A stretch of 6,966 nucleotides of DNA from an uncultured beta proteobacterium. GTDB lineage: Bacteria > Pseudomonadota > Gammaproteobacteria > Burkholderiales > Rhodocyclaceae. The position numbers and the translations under genes were made by a program. A model generated the notes under the pieces. That model ran no database searches. It was not told the origin of the DNA and saw only the letters and a list, made by a program, of their open reading frames with translations. The stretch covers positions 1 through 6,966 of the forward strand of contig CAIWVX010000083.1 in assembly GCA_903916205.1 (NCBI GenBank). Direction: 5' to 3'. This document shows, piece by piece, positions 1-6,966 of this stretch; the stretch's first letter is position 1; each line of letters starts with the position of its first letter.

Positions 1-44
1 ACCTGCTCAAGTCTTTGGAGGGGATCGGCCAGTTTGATACCCAT
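1..44 (-). CDS. Possible start of a further gene downstream of the radical SAM gene (partial)
   Basis: An ATG at 44-42 opens a frame MGIKLADPLQRLEQ that stays open to the window edge, 53 bases after the radical SAM stop on the same strand. Only 14 full codons are visible and the ribosome-binding site is poor (a GGA about 10 bases upstream), so this may be chance. If real, it would be the next member of the radical SAM operon. No product can be named. Confidence 0.25.
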   Translation of the reverse strand, partial: MGIKLADPLQRLEQ

Positions 45-97
45 GCTGCAAATGTCCGGAGAACGCTCTGTTTTTTGACCTACACCTCTTTTGCCAA

Positions 98-1687
98 TTA
101 TCGGTCATCGTAAACAAGTAGCGCATGATCGCGGTAATTGGCGAGATGCCGGGCATAAGGATTAAAACTTCGAAAAAAGGGCAAAGCCTGACTAAAGCTT
201 TCAACCGCTTCCTCCATGCTTTGACCGCTGTCGCAGATATAACCTAAACGTGCGCCTAAGGGAGTTTCGCTGCGTGTCCATGTTCGCGTAATGCTGAACT
301 TGGGCAGGTCTTTGGAAATCGGCGAGCCTTGCTCCAATGAAAACGGGCCTCGGTGTATGGCGCTGATGAACGCTTTATTTTCGTGCAAGAAGTCCAATGT
401 TTCCTGCCACTCCTCGCGAGTTTCAGTAGGAAATCCACAGATCACATAGATATGGTTAACAATTCCAGCCGCATGGGCATCTTGCAGCACCTTGGCGATA
501 TCGGCCTTTATCGTTCCTTTACCCATTAGGTCAAGCACCCGTTGATTAGCGCTTTCAACACCCCACAAAATGTACTTGCAGCCTGAGGCGGCCATGTCCT
601 TCAAAACGGTTGGAGAGAACGTTTTATTGGGCTTAGATAGGGCGTAATAAGCGATGTCAAGCTGGGCTTCTTGAATGGCTTTGGACAATTGAACGAAAAA
701 ACCGGGCGCGATCATTTCGTCCACAAAGGAAAAATGCCGAATACCCTCGGCGACTGAAGACCGCAGCATATCAATGATGTGTGTCAGCGAATGTATGCGG
801 TAGGAATCTCCAGCAGAGAAGTAGTGTACGCAAAAGGTGCATTTCCGCCAGTAACAGCCTCTTGAGAGCAGCAGAGGCAATACGGGTTTAGGCGAAAAAT
901 AATGTTTCAGCGGAAGCCCAGAAAAGTCAGGTGCTCCAAACTGGTCAATGTTTTTGTCGAAGCTCGGAGCACATCGCTCAACGCGGTCATCCCGTAAGTA
1001 GGCCACACCGGGAACCAATGCGGCGCGGCCGCCATTTTGCAGCAAAGTTTTCAGAGGGAATTCGCCATCTCCCGTAATGACCGCATCGGCTGATTGCGGG
1101 TACCACTTCAGAAAATGCTCGACACCTTCGGTAAAACAACTGCCACCCATGAATACTTTTCGGCCGTGTTGCTGCCGTTGCTGACGCCCCAGCAAGGCGC
1201 CTAAAGGAATTTGTTCTGAAAATATCATTGAAATCCCGACGACATCGGGTGCGTGCTTGTCGACTTCTTCGCACATCTCTTTGAGTAAGGGACTCAACTC
1301 GCCGGTTTGCTGCCATGTCTCGCATTCTTTATGCATCAACTTGACAAAAACGTGGGTGAAATGGAGAAATGACTTGGCAAAAACGTCGTAGACCGATCCA
1401 TTGCGGTAGAAATTCTCGTTATCCCGCCCTATAAATGCATTTGCGGCACCGATCAAGGTTGGCATGTCACATTCCATCTGGGCATACATTTCGGCGCTCA
1501 GTGCAACCTGCCCTGAGGCAATGCCACTCATCAAGCGAAAGTGAATCCAGTGGTTCAAATCAAGCAGCTCAATATCCCACTCAGGCAGTGATCGCCCGAG
1601 ATAGCCTTTAAGCAAAGCAATGCCCAGCGGCGGTGACGTGGGCATGACCATCGGCATGAAAGCCAAAAGCAGTTTTTTCTTTTTCAT
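98..1687 (-). CDS. B12-binding-type radical SAM protein, function unknown
   Basis: A 529-aa protein. The N-terminal half resembles the cobalamin-binding region of BchE-like enzymes: PTSPPLGIALLKGYL (16-30), DVVGISMIFSEQ (148-159), KVFMGGSCFTE (177-187) and ADAVITGDGEFPLKTLL (200-216). No DxHxxG cobalamin-ligand motif is visible, which is usual for this class. The radical SAM core follows: RGCYWRKCTFC holds Cys278, Cys283 and Cys286 (a C-x4-C-x2-C spacing rather than C-x3-C-x2-C) for the 4Fe-4S cluster. It is followed by HFSFVDEMI (318-326), YILWGVESANQRVLDLMGKG (372-391) and VICGFPTETREEWQETLDFL (415-434), all standard barrel motifs. The ATG at 1687 is preferred because GAGGG lies 11 bases upstream and MKKKKLLLAF is a plausible N-terminus; a GTG at 1756 is in frame but would place the palindrome inside the gene. 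The substrate cannot be told; members of this superfamily carry out methylations, cyclisations and other radical reactions. It lies 109 bases after hsdR and need not belong to the defence operon. Confidence 0.9.
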   Translation of the reverse strand: MKKKKLLLAFMPMVMPTSPPLGIALLKGYLGRSLPEWDIELLDLNHWIHFRLMSGIASGQVALSAEMYAQMECDMPTLIGAANAFIGRDNENFYRNGSVYDVFAKSFLHFTHVFVKLMHKECETWQQTGELSPLLKEMCEEVDKHAPDVVGISMIFSEQIPLGALLGRQQRQQHGRKVFMGGSCFTEGVEHFLKWYPQSADAVITGDGEFPLKTLLQNGGRAALVPGVAYLRDDRVERCAPSFDKNIDQFGAPDFSGLPLKHYFSPKPVLPLLLSRGCYWRKCTFCVHYFSAGDSYRIHSLTHIIDMLRSSVAEGIRHFSFVDEMIAPGFFVQLSKAIQEAQLDIAYYALSKPNKTFSPTVLKDMAASGCKYILWGVESANQRVLDLMGKGTIKADIAKVLQDAHAAGIVNHIYVICGFPTETREEWQETLDFLHENKAFISAIHRGPFSLEQGSPISKDLPKFSITRTWTRSETPLGARLGYICDSGQSMEEAVESFSQALPFFRSFNPYARHLANYRDHALLVYDDR

Positions 1688-1700
1688 AAATTTAATTTCC

Positions 1701-1717
1701 CTCAACACATTGTTGAG
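1701..1717 (-). promoter_or_regulatory. Perfect 7-bp inverted repeat at the radical SAM ribosome-binding site
   Basis: CTCAACA-ATG-TGTTGAG on the minus strand: 7-base arms pair perfectly around a 3-base loop. The 3' arm ends in GAG, which together with the next bases forms the GAGGG Shine-Dalgarno candidate for the ATG at 1687. In RNA the hairpin would hide part of the ribosome-binding site; as DNA it could be an operator half-site pair. No T run follows, so it is not a normal intrinsic terminator. The structure is seen directly; the regulatory role is inferred. Confidence 0.45.
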
Positions 1718-1751
1718 TAGGCGTTTATATTCTTCTGCGCCGACAACATAA

Positions 1752-1780
1752 ATCACATAGAGCCAAATTTTAAATCACAA
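1752..1780 (-). promoter_or_regulatory. Weak candidate sigma-70 promoter for the radical SAM gene
   Basis: The 109 bases between hsdR and the radical SAM gene contain TTGTGA (1780-1775) and, after 17 bases, TGTGAT (1757-1752), which matches the -10 consensus at four of six positions. The region between is AT-rich (TTTAAAATTT). No convincing intrinsic terminator for hsdR is visible in the same gap, so readthrough from the hsd operon is equally possible. Confidence 0.2.
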
Positions 1781-1796
1781 CTTGACTCTGACTTTA

Positions 1797-4700
1797 TCAA
1801 ACCAGCCCACCTACGCCTTTGAATTTTTCGACAAAAGCGGCGATTTTTTGAAATACGCTCTGTTTCTTGGTCAGGTATTGCGGATTCAATAGGCTCATCT
1901 TTGGCAGAACGGCATTAAGTTCAGTACCGTTGTCACTGGCGAATTCACGCTTGAGTGAGGTAGTGATATAGCGTTTTGCTGCCTCGGCGTTTAGGTTCTC
2001 GCTGCTAATTAGCGCTTGCGCTTCACGATGCTGTTCAGCTTGGGCGAACGTGAAGAAGGCTTCGATCACGGTGGCTTTATCACCAATCTTGTCCAGATCA
2101 GTCTGATTTATGAAGTCCACCAGCAAACTCTCTTTGGCGCGGTTGCCAAGGCTTGCGCGGATCACCCGGCGCACTTCGTCGACGAGCTCTGATTTGCTTT
2201 TGGTTTTCTTGTTGTGCTCAAAAATTAGCTCAAGAATGTAGTCCAGATTGATTTCCTGTGACTTCAACAAATCCACCTCAAAGACCACGTCATCCCAGTC
2301 AATGGTGGATTTGTCTTTCTCAGAGCCATCTTTCTCCCGTCGCAGCCAGTCGCGCACATCGTTGTAGGTGGAGCGGTAATCTTGAATTTTTCGCTCAGCG
2401 GGGAGCGTGATGTCTTGCAGTTCAGCCAGAGCATCATCATTCAAATAGTACCTAGCCTTGAACGCCTCCACCGCTGCAGGGTCAGTCATATCGATGCTTT
2501 GTAATTCCTTCAGGCTGGCGAACTCATCATAGTTTTGCAGCACATTTTCGATGCGTAAATACTCGCCAAACAGTTTGGCGAAAGCCTTTTTGTCGGTCTC
2601 CTTCTCAATCGTTGCGGGATCAGGAAAGCGTGCTTCGAGTTCTTTCACGACGTCCACAAAACCGCGCCGCGCTTCACCTGTTGCCACATCGGTGAAGCCT
2701 TCCATGTATTCTTTGTAGCTCTTTTCCAGCACCACGTTTTTGGTGTTCTTGTCTCCGAACAAGGTGATGGCGTCGATAGTCGCCTGCTCCAGATCGCGGA
2801 ACGTTACGATGTTACCGAAGGTTTTGGTGGCGTCGAAAATGCGGTTGGTGCGCGAATAGGCCTGCATCAGCCCGTGGAATCGCAGGTTTTTATCCACAAA
2901 CAAGGTGTTCAGCGACGGTGCATCAAAACCGGTCAGGAACATCCCCACAACAATCAGCAGGTCAATTTCCTTGGCTTTGACCTGCTTGGACAGATCGCGG
3001 TAATAGTTTTGGAAGCCATTGCTATCCACGCTGAAATTGGTTTTGAACAGCGTGTTGTAGTCCGCGATGGCGGCGCTCAAAAACTCTTTGGCGCTGCTAC
3101 TCATGGCTGATACATCAAAGCTTTCATCCAGAATCTCACCTACGGATTCCTGTTCTTCATTGGCTGCAAACGAGAAGATGGTGGCCACCCGCAGAGGCGT
3201 CTGTGACGACTCGCTTCTCTTTTGCAAATCCCTGAATGACTCGTAATACAGCTTGGCAGCATCCACGCTGCTGACCGCAAACATAGCGTTAAACCCTTTG
3301 TTGCCTGCGTGCAGGCGATGGGTCTTTTGCCGGAAGTTGTTCAGGATGTACTGGGTGATCTCGTTGATCCGGTCAGGGTGCAGCAATGCCAGCCTGTTCT
3401 CTGCTGCACTGAGTTTTGTCTCATCCTGTTCTGTTTCGATAGACTTAAACTGAGGCCGCACATCGTTGTAGTCCACCTTGAACTTGAGCACCTTCTCGTC
3501 GCGAATCGCATCAGTAATCACATACGAATGCAGTTCACGGCCAAACACACTGGCGGTAATTTCCGCACCCAGCGCGTTTTCTGGGAAGATCGGCGTGCCA
3601 GTAAAGCCAAACTGATAGAACCTTTTGAATTTCTTCTTCAGGTTCTTCTGAGCCTCGCCAAACTGACTGCGGTGGCACTCATCAAAAATGAAAACAACCT
3701 GCTTGCCGTAGATGGATAGATCGCCCTCGCTTTTCATCAGGTTGTTGAGCTTCTGGATGGTGGTGACAACAATCTTGTTATCGTCCTTGTCCAGATTGCG
3801 TTTCAGACCAGCGGTGCTGTCTGAACCATTTACGCTATCAGGAGAAAAGCGCTGGTACTCCTTCATGGTCTGGTAATCCAGATCCTTGCGGTCGACCACA
3901 AAGAACACCTTGTCGATGAAGTCCAGTTCAGTGGTAAGACGAGCGGCCTTGAAGCTAGTCAGTGTCTTGCCTGAGCCCGTGGTGTGCCAGATGAAGCCAC
4001 CGCTTTCGGTATTGCTCCAGTTCTTGGCTTGATACGCGCAGTTAATCTTCCACAAAATTCGTTCCGTGGCGGCAATCTGGTAGGGGCGCATCACCAACAG
4101 CGTGTTACTGACATCGAACACTGAGTAATGAATCAGCACATTGAGCAGGGTGTGCTTCTGGAAGAAGGTGGCCGTGAAGTCTTTCAGGTCTCTGATCAGA
4201 CCGTTATCCGCCTTCGCCCAGTTCATAGTGAAGTCGCAGCTGTTTTTATTGCGCTGGGTGGTATTGGCAAAGTAACGGCTATCCGTTCCATTGGAGATCA
4301 CGAACAGTTGCAAATACTTGTACAAGGAGTGCTCGCTGTTGAAGCTTTCCTTGCTGTAGCGGTGCACTTGGTTGAAGGCTTCGCGAATCGCCACTCCGCG
4401 TTTTTTCAGCTCCACCTGCACCAGCGGCAGTCCATTGACCAGAATTGTTACGTCATAGCGGTTGGCGTGACTGCCAGTCTGCTCAAACTGTTTGATGACC
4501 TGCACCTTGTTGCGGACAGTGTTTTTCTTGTCCAGCAGGTAGATGTTCTGGATGCCGCCATCATCAAACACAAAGTCGTGAATATAGTCGTCGTGAATCT
4601 TGCGGGTTTTATCGACGATGCTATCGCTGGGTTTGTCCAGAAACGTCTCCACAAAGCGCAGCCACTCGCCGTCAGCAAACTGCACGTTATTGAGGGTTTG

Positions 4701-4904
4701 CAGTTGCAGGCGCACATTGGCGAGCAAGGCTTCGGGGGTGTTCAGGCCGGGCAGGTATTCATAACCCTGATTTTGCAAATCCTGAATGAACTCCCGCTCC
4801 AGATCGTATTCGCTCTGATAGCTTTCGCTGACCTTCCATTCCGGGGAGTATTTATCGAGGACGATAAAGTTTTTGGATTCAGCGATGGTTTTGTAGTCAG
4901 TCAT
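1797..4904 (-). CDS. hsdR: Type IC restriction enzyme R subunit (HsdR), EcoR124I-like
   Basis: This is the motor and nuclease subunit of a type I restriction-modification complex, which translocates DNA with ATP and cuts it far from the recognition site. The 1035-aa length is close to EcoR124I HsdR (about 1038), and recalled sequence blocks agree along the whole protein. The N-terminal PD-(D/E)xK nuclease has Asp151 and Glu165-x-Lys167 (VELKK), followed by the RecB-type Q-x3-Y motif at Gln179/Tyr183. The SF2 translocase has TTGSGKT (308-314, Lys313), DECH (408-411), FTGTP (434-438), the [15 protein letters not shown] block (649-662) and QAYSRTNR (681-688). The C-terminal helical region, used for binding the methylase core, runs to KFKGVGGLV. 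All key residues are present, so it should be functional. The ATG at 4904 is 9 bases after the Bro-N stop and lacks a strong Shine-Dalgarno box, suggesting coupling. hsdM and hsdS are not in this window. Confidence 0.97.
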   Translation of the reverse strand: MTDYKTIAESKNFIVLDKYSPEWKVSESYQSEYDLEREFIQDLQNQGYEYLPGLNTPEALLANVRLQLQTLNNVQFADGEWLRFVETFLDKPSDSIVDKTRKIHDDYIHDFVFDDGGIQNIYLLDKKNTVRNKVQVIKQFEQTGSHANRYDVTILVNGLPLVQVELKKRGVAIREAFNQVHRYSKESFNSEHSLYKYLQLFVISNGTDSRYFANTTQRNKNSCDFTMNWAKADNGLIRDLKDFTATFFQKHTLLNVLIHYSVFDVSNTLLVMRPYQIAATERILWKINCAYQAKNWSNTESGGFIWHTTGSGKTLTSFKAARLTTELDFIDKVFFVVDRKDLDYQTMKEYQRFSPDSVNGSDSTAGLKRNLDKDDNKIVVTTIQKLNNLMKSEGDLSIYGKQVVFIFDECHRSQFGEAQKNLKKKFKRFYQFGFTGTPIFPENALGAEITASVFGRELHSYVITDAIRDEKVLKFKVDYNDVRPQFKSIETEQDETKLSAAENRLALLHPDRINEITQYILNNFRQKTHRLHAGNKGFNAMFAVSSVDAAKLYYESFRDLQKRSESSQTPLRVATIFSFAANEEQESVGEILDESFDVSAMSSSAKEFLSAAIADYNTLFKTNFSVDSNGFQNYYRDLSKQVKAKEIDLLIVVGMFLTGFDAPSLNTLFVDKNLRFHGLMQAYSRTNRIFDATKTFGNIVTFRDLEQATIDAITLFGDKNTKNVVLEKSYKEYMEGFTDVATGEARRGFVDVVKELEARFPDPATIEKETDKKAFAKLFGEYLRIENVLQNYDEFASLKELQSIDMTDPAAVEAFKARYYLNDDALAELQDITLPAERKIQDYRSTYNDVRDWLRREKDGSEKDKSTIDWDDVVFEVDLLKSQEINLDYILELIFEHNKKTKSKSELVDEVRRVIRASLGNRAKESLLVDFINQTDLDKIGDKATVIEAFFTFAQAEQHREAQALISSENLNAEAAKRYITTSLKREFASDNGTELNAVLPKMSLLNPQYLTKKQSVFQKIAAFVEKFKGVGGLV

Positions 4905-4913
4905 GGGGGATTC

Positions 4914-5768
4914 TCAGTCAGTGTTAGGCGCTTTGTCTGCAAGCCGCAATTCCTTGGCATTTTGCGAGGTAACAACCGGCTTGCCGGTTTCGGCTTCCAG
5001 TTTTAGCCGAGCCTCTTTCGCTACGCCTCCGCCGCGCTTTGCCACATTCTCGTGCTCCGACAAGGATTGTGGATTAACGGCTTCCGAAATCTCCTTTGTG
5101 GAAAGCTCGGCCAGCATGTTCATCACCAACTCTTTATTGGTCATGTTGTCGCGCAGGTTTTCTTTTTTTAGCCCCTTGTGTTGCTTGTATTCCTTGGCGG
5201 TTTTATCGGCCCAAGTCTTGTAAATCACATCGGTCAAAAAGGCGAATTCTGCGCCTTCCTGCAAACCGTGTTTATTCCACTCGTCGGTCAGTTCCTTGCG
5301 GATTTCAATACTCTTGAGCCGTTGGTTAATCCAGCTATCCGAATAACCCAGGCGCTTGTAGTCCAGCATGGCCTGCTCGATGGACAATTCCGGGTCTTGC
5401 AATTGGTCAAGGCGTTGATTGGCGACTTCAGCCAGCCATAGCTTGAAAGGCTCAGCTTTTTTGGAGGGAATGGATTGGATAATTCTGAAAACCTGCTGGG
5501 TATCCAGTACATCGGTGAGACGTTTCTTGCCGTCGGGTGCTTCGAGCTTCAACTGGTTAGTGACACTAACCACTTCGCTACCTTCCTGTTTTAGCTTACT
5601 TTTTAGCCACTTCCAGTAGTTTCTAGCCTTGGCATAGTCCGTCTGATCGGTTAGTGCCGCCACTACATCCAGCGCAGAGAACCACCATTTTTCCTCAGCC
5701 TCATCCCAGGATGTCCGAATGTGGATTGACTCAAATAGTTGGAGTTTGACTTTTGTGTCTGTCTGCAT
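4914..5768 (-). CDS. Bro-N domain protein, phage antirepressor / DinD-like, in type I restriction operon
   Basis: This is a complete 284-aa protein. Residues about 8-115 match the Bro-N fold as I recall it: an early [11 protein letters not shown] strand, [13 protein letters not shown] (28-40), a [10 protein letters not shown] block (51-60), then [19 protein letters not shown] (84-102) and the [18 protein letters not shown] helix (105-122). The C-terminal half (130-250) contains [21 protein letters not shown] and [18 protein letters not shown], a conserved extension I associate with Bro-N proteins found near type I restriction genes and with DinD. Bro-N domains are linked to DNA binding and occur in phage antirepressors; no catalytic motif or membrane segment is visible. 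The ATG is supported by an AAGGTG box 7 bases upstream. The start overlaps the ATPase gene by 38 bases and the stop is 9 bases before hsdR, so it is an integral operon member. Its role is not established; regulator, antitoxin-like partner or anti-phage sensor are all possible. Confidence 0.85.
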   Translation of the reverse strand: MQTDTKVKLQLFESIHIRTSWDEAEEKWWFSALDVVAALTDQTDYAKARNYWKWLKSKLKQEGSEVVSVTNQLKLEAPDGKKRLTDVLDTQQVFRIIQSIPSKKAEPFKLWLAEVANQRLDQLQDPELSIEQAMLDYKRLGYSDSWINQRLKSIEIRKELTDEWNKHGLQEGAEFAFLTDVIYKTWADKTAKEYKQHKGLKKENLRDNMTNKELVMNMLAELSTKEISEAVNPQSLSEHENVAKRGGGVAKEARLKLEAETGKPVVTSQNAKELRLADKAPNTD

Positions 5769-6966
5769 GGGGTTTCACCTTATTGAGGTTCTGCTGCCAA
5801 AATCGATGGTTCTGGACAACGTGCTTGACCAATTTTTCCAGAACCTGCTTCTCTTCTGGCTTCAGTGGTGACACTTCTTCGGCAGCGTGTTTCGAATGAC
5901 TTGAGAAGTTCACAATTCGCTTGGCGTACGGATTAGGCAAGCCATCGTCCGTTTCCGGCAGAAGATGCTCCCACCTTTTGTACCCAAGAAATGTCGCCGT
6001 CTTTTCGAGAATATTCCGAAGCAGGTTGAAGTGATACTTTTCAATCTGTCCGCTCTTTATCGCCTCTTCAAGCTGCAATATCAGGTGCAGGTGATAGGCA
6101 AACGGAGAATCGTTTGGCTGCTCTACTAGATTGAGGCTGCTATCATCATTTTTCTCCAAGCGTGACTTGCTGAACCATTTTGATTTCCAGCTGTAGCGTT
6201 CGGTTTTTTCATCGCTACCAAATTCATTGCAAAGCACGTTGAAGAAAAGTGGGTTATGCGTCGTGATGATGAACTTGATACTGGATTCGTTCGACTTGAC
6301 CAACTGCGCCAAGTCTACGGCCAACTGAATCAGGTGGTTGTCGTCCAGAGAACTGACAGGATCGTCAATGAACACATATTCTAGGTTGTCAAATGGTGTT
6401 GGTTCAGAGAAGTCGGGCTGAACATCATTGAGCGTAGAAATCGCCTGTTCGAGCAGCGTATAGAAAATACTCCAGATGAAGTTGCTTTCTTCGCTCTTGG
6501 AAATTTTCAGACTTCCAGTATGCTCATAATTGCCGCCCTCCAGCGAGAAAGTCACCTCTGAAAACGCTTCAACAGTGACCGCATTACCGTCCTTGCCTTT
6601 TGATTTATATTTTTCGTTGAAGCGTGGAGTGAGCTTATCGTTCGTATAGCGTTGAAAGTTCGTAACGATGTTCTGGTCTTGGCCTTGTTCTTCCAGCACC
6701 CATCGAGTGAATGAGTTAGAACGGATTAACAATTTTGGTTCGGCATCAAATTCGAGATCATTGTCCCAAGAGAACAAATCTTCCGTAAATGCACTGTAAT
6801 AAAGAATTCTTTTACTCGCCAACTCGGAGCGCGGCGTGTTTTCATCTCCGGTTTTGAATTTAAATCCATTTACCGCAGCTTTTGAAAAAAAATCATTGTC
6901 AGCAAGCAGTTTGTATGAAAGATCAAATCCTCCTATCGATTCAAATACTTTACGCTTAAAAAAAAC
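5731..6966 (-). CDS. AAA_13 / PrrC-RloC-like ABC ATPase with candidate C-terminal HEPN RNase site (5' truncated)
   Basis: The reading frame is open to the window edge, giving 411 visible codons; the start and the Walker A P-loop lie outside. A TTG at 6822 is not the real start, because 48 further in-frame codons precede it. Numbering from the first visible codon, I see a degenerate ABC signature ISKSEES (155-161), Walker [10 protein letters not shown] (195-203), a D-loop SSLDD (205-209) and an H-loop TTHN with His237. This order is typical of Rad50/SMC-like ATPases of Pfam AAA_13, which includes PrrC. The C-terminal part has LLRNILEK (Arg317, Glu321) and [12 protein letters not shown] (Arg350, His357), so R-x3-E and R-x6-H, reminiscent of the Arg-Glu-His centre of the PrrC anticodon nuclease and of HEPN RNases. 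The gene ends 38 bases inside the Bro-N gene, upstream of hsdR, which is where prrC sits in the prr locus. Two T8 runs lie near the visible 5' end. The ATPase assignment is strong; tRNA cleavage is inference. It could instead be a generic Abi or OLD-like ATPase. Confidence 0.85.
   Translation of the reverse strand, partial: VFFKRKVFESIGGFDLSYKLLADNDFFSKAAVNGFKFKTGDENTPRSELASKRILYYSAFTEDLFSWDNDLEFDAEPKLLIRSNSFTRWVLEEQGQDQNIVTNFQRYTNDKLTPRFNEKYKSKGKDGNAVTVEAFSEVTFSLEGGNYEHTGSLKISKSEESNFIWSIFYTLLEQAISTLNDVQPDFSEPTPFDNLEYVFIDDPVSSLDDNHLIQLAVDLAQLVKSNESSIKFIITTHNPLFFNVLCNEFGSDEKTERYSWKSKWFSKSRLEKNDDSSLNLVEQPNDSPFAYHLHLILQLEEAIKSGQIEKYHFNLLRNILEKTATFLGYKRWEHLLPETDDGLPNPYAKRIVNFSSHSKHAAEEVSPLKPEEKQVLEKLVKHVVQNHRFWQQNLNKVKPHADRHKSQTPTI
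5776..5781 (-). promoter_or_regulatory. Ribosome-binding site of the Bro-N gene
   Basis: AAGGTG on the minus strand with a 7-base spacer to the ATG at 5768-5766. It lies inside the end of the upstream ATPase gene. It supports the chosen Bro-N start and independent or coupled re-initiation while ribosomes finish the ATPase frame. Confidence 0.55.

Noticed and set aside
7..204. Minus-strand frame overlapping the end of the radical SAM gene
   Set aside because: It overlaps the conserved-length C-terminus in another frame and has no recognisable features.
1688..1756. N-terminal extension of the radical SAM protein from a GTG at 1756
   Set aside because: No Shine-Dalgarno box lies before it; the extension looks unlike the family N-terminus and would be encoded by the palindrome and the likely ribosome-binding site of the ATG at 1687.
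1748..1796. Intrinsic terminator after hsdR
   Set aside because: The AT-rich stretch ATTTAAAATTT and the GACTCTGACTT sequence do not form a GC-rich stem followed by a T run.
3309..3719. Plus-strand open frames opposite the middle of hsdR (also 2874-3110 and 3253-3453)
   Set aside because: They are antisense shadows of the conserved HsdR helicase region with no recognisable domain or ribosome-binding site.
4128..5006. Long plus-strand open frame of 292 codons opposite the 5' part of hsdR
   Set aside because: It is fully antisense to a confidently identified hsdR, has a hydrophobic Val/Leu/Gln-rich composition typical of reversed coding frames, and shows no known domain.
6820..6822. TTG at 6822 as start of the ATPase gene
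   Set aside because: The frame continues without a stop for 48 more codons to the window edge and reads as plausible protein, so the TTG is an internal Leu codon.
1..6966. CRISPR array, tRNA/rRNA genes, insertion sequences or attachment sites
   Set aside because: No regularly spaced repeats, cloverleaf-like sequence, transposase or flanking direct repeats were seen; nearly all the window is coding.

Overview
The window is protein-coding DNA from a proteobacterium, most likely a gammaproteobacterium. I infer this from the very close match of the large central protein to the enterobacterial EcoR124I HsdR subunit as I remember it, the mixed GC content and the Shine-Dalgarno-type starts. All convincing genes lie on the minus strand, so the reading order of the genes is from high to low coordinates.

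The layout in transcription order is as follows. (1) 6966-5731: the 3' part (411 codons, 5' end cut by the window) of an ABC/Rad50-like AAA_13 ATPase of the PrrC/RloC type. It keeps the ABC signature-like, Walker B, D-loop and H-loop motifs. Its C-terminus carries an R-x3-E ... R-x6-H residue set resembling the HEPN-type anticodon-nuclease centre. (2) 5768-4914: a Bro-N-family (phage antirepressor/DinD-like) protein of 284 aa that overlaps the ATPase gene by 38 bases. (3) 4904-1797: a full-length type IC restriction subunit HsdR of 1035 aa, starting 9 bases after the Bro-N stop. (4) After a 109-base gap with a small perfect palindrome at the ribosome-binding site, 1687-98: a B12-binding-type radical SAM protein of about 529 aa. 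(5) At the edge, 44-1: a possible start of another gene.

The first three genes look like one translationally coupled operon, the distal half of a type I restriction-modification locus. hsdM and hsdS are not in the window and are expected beyond position 6966. An ABC-ATPase/RNase candidate next to hsdR recalls the E. coli prr locus, where PrrC (a tRNA anticodon nuclease) is encoded between hsdS and hsdR and is held silent by the EcoprrI complex. The main hypothesis is therefore a Prr-like two-tier defence island (DNA restriction plus an RNase-based backup) with a Bro-N protein as an additional component of unknown role. The radical SAM gene is probably a separate unit, although no clear terminator separates it from hsdR.
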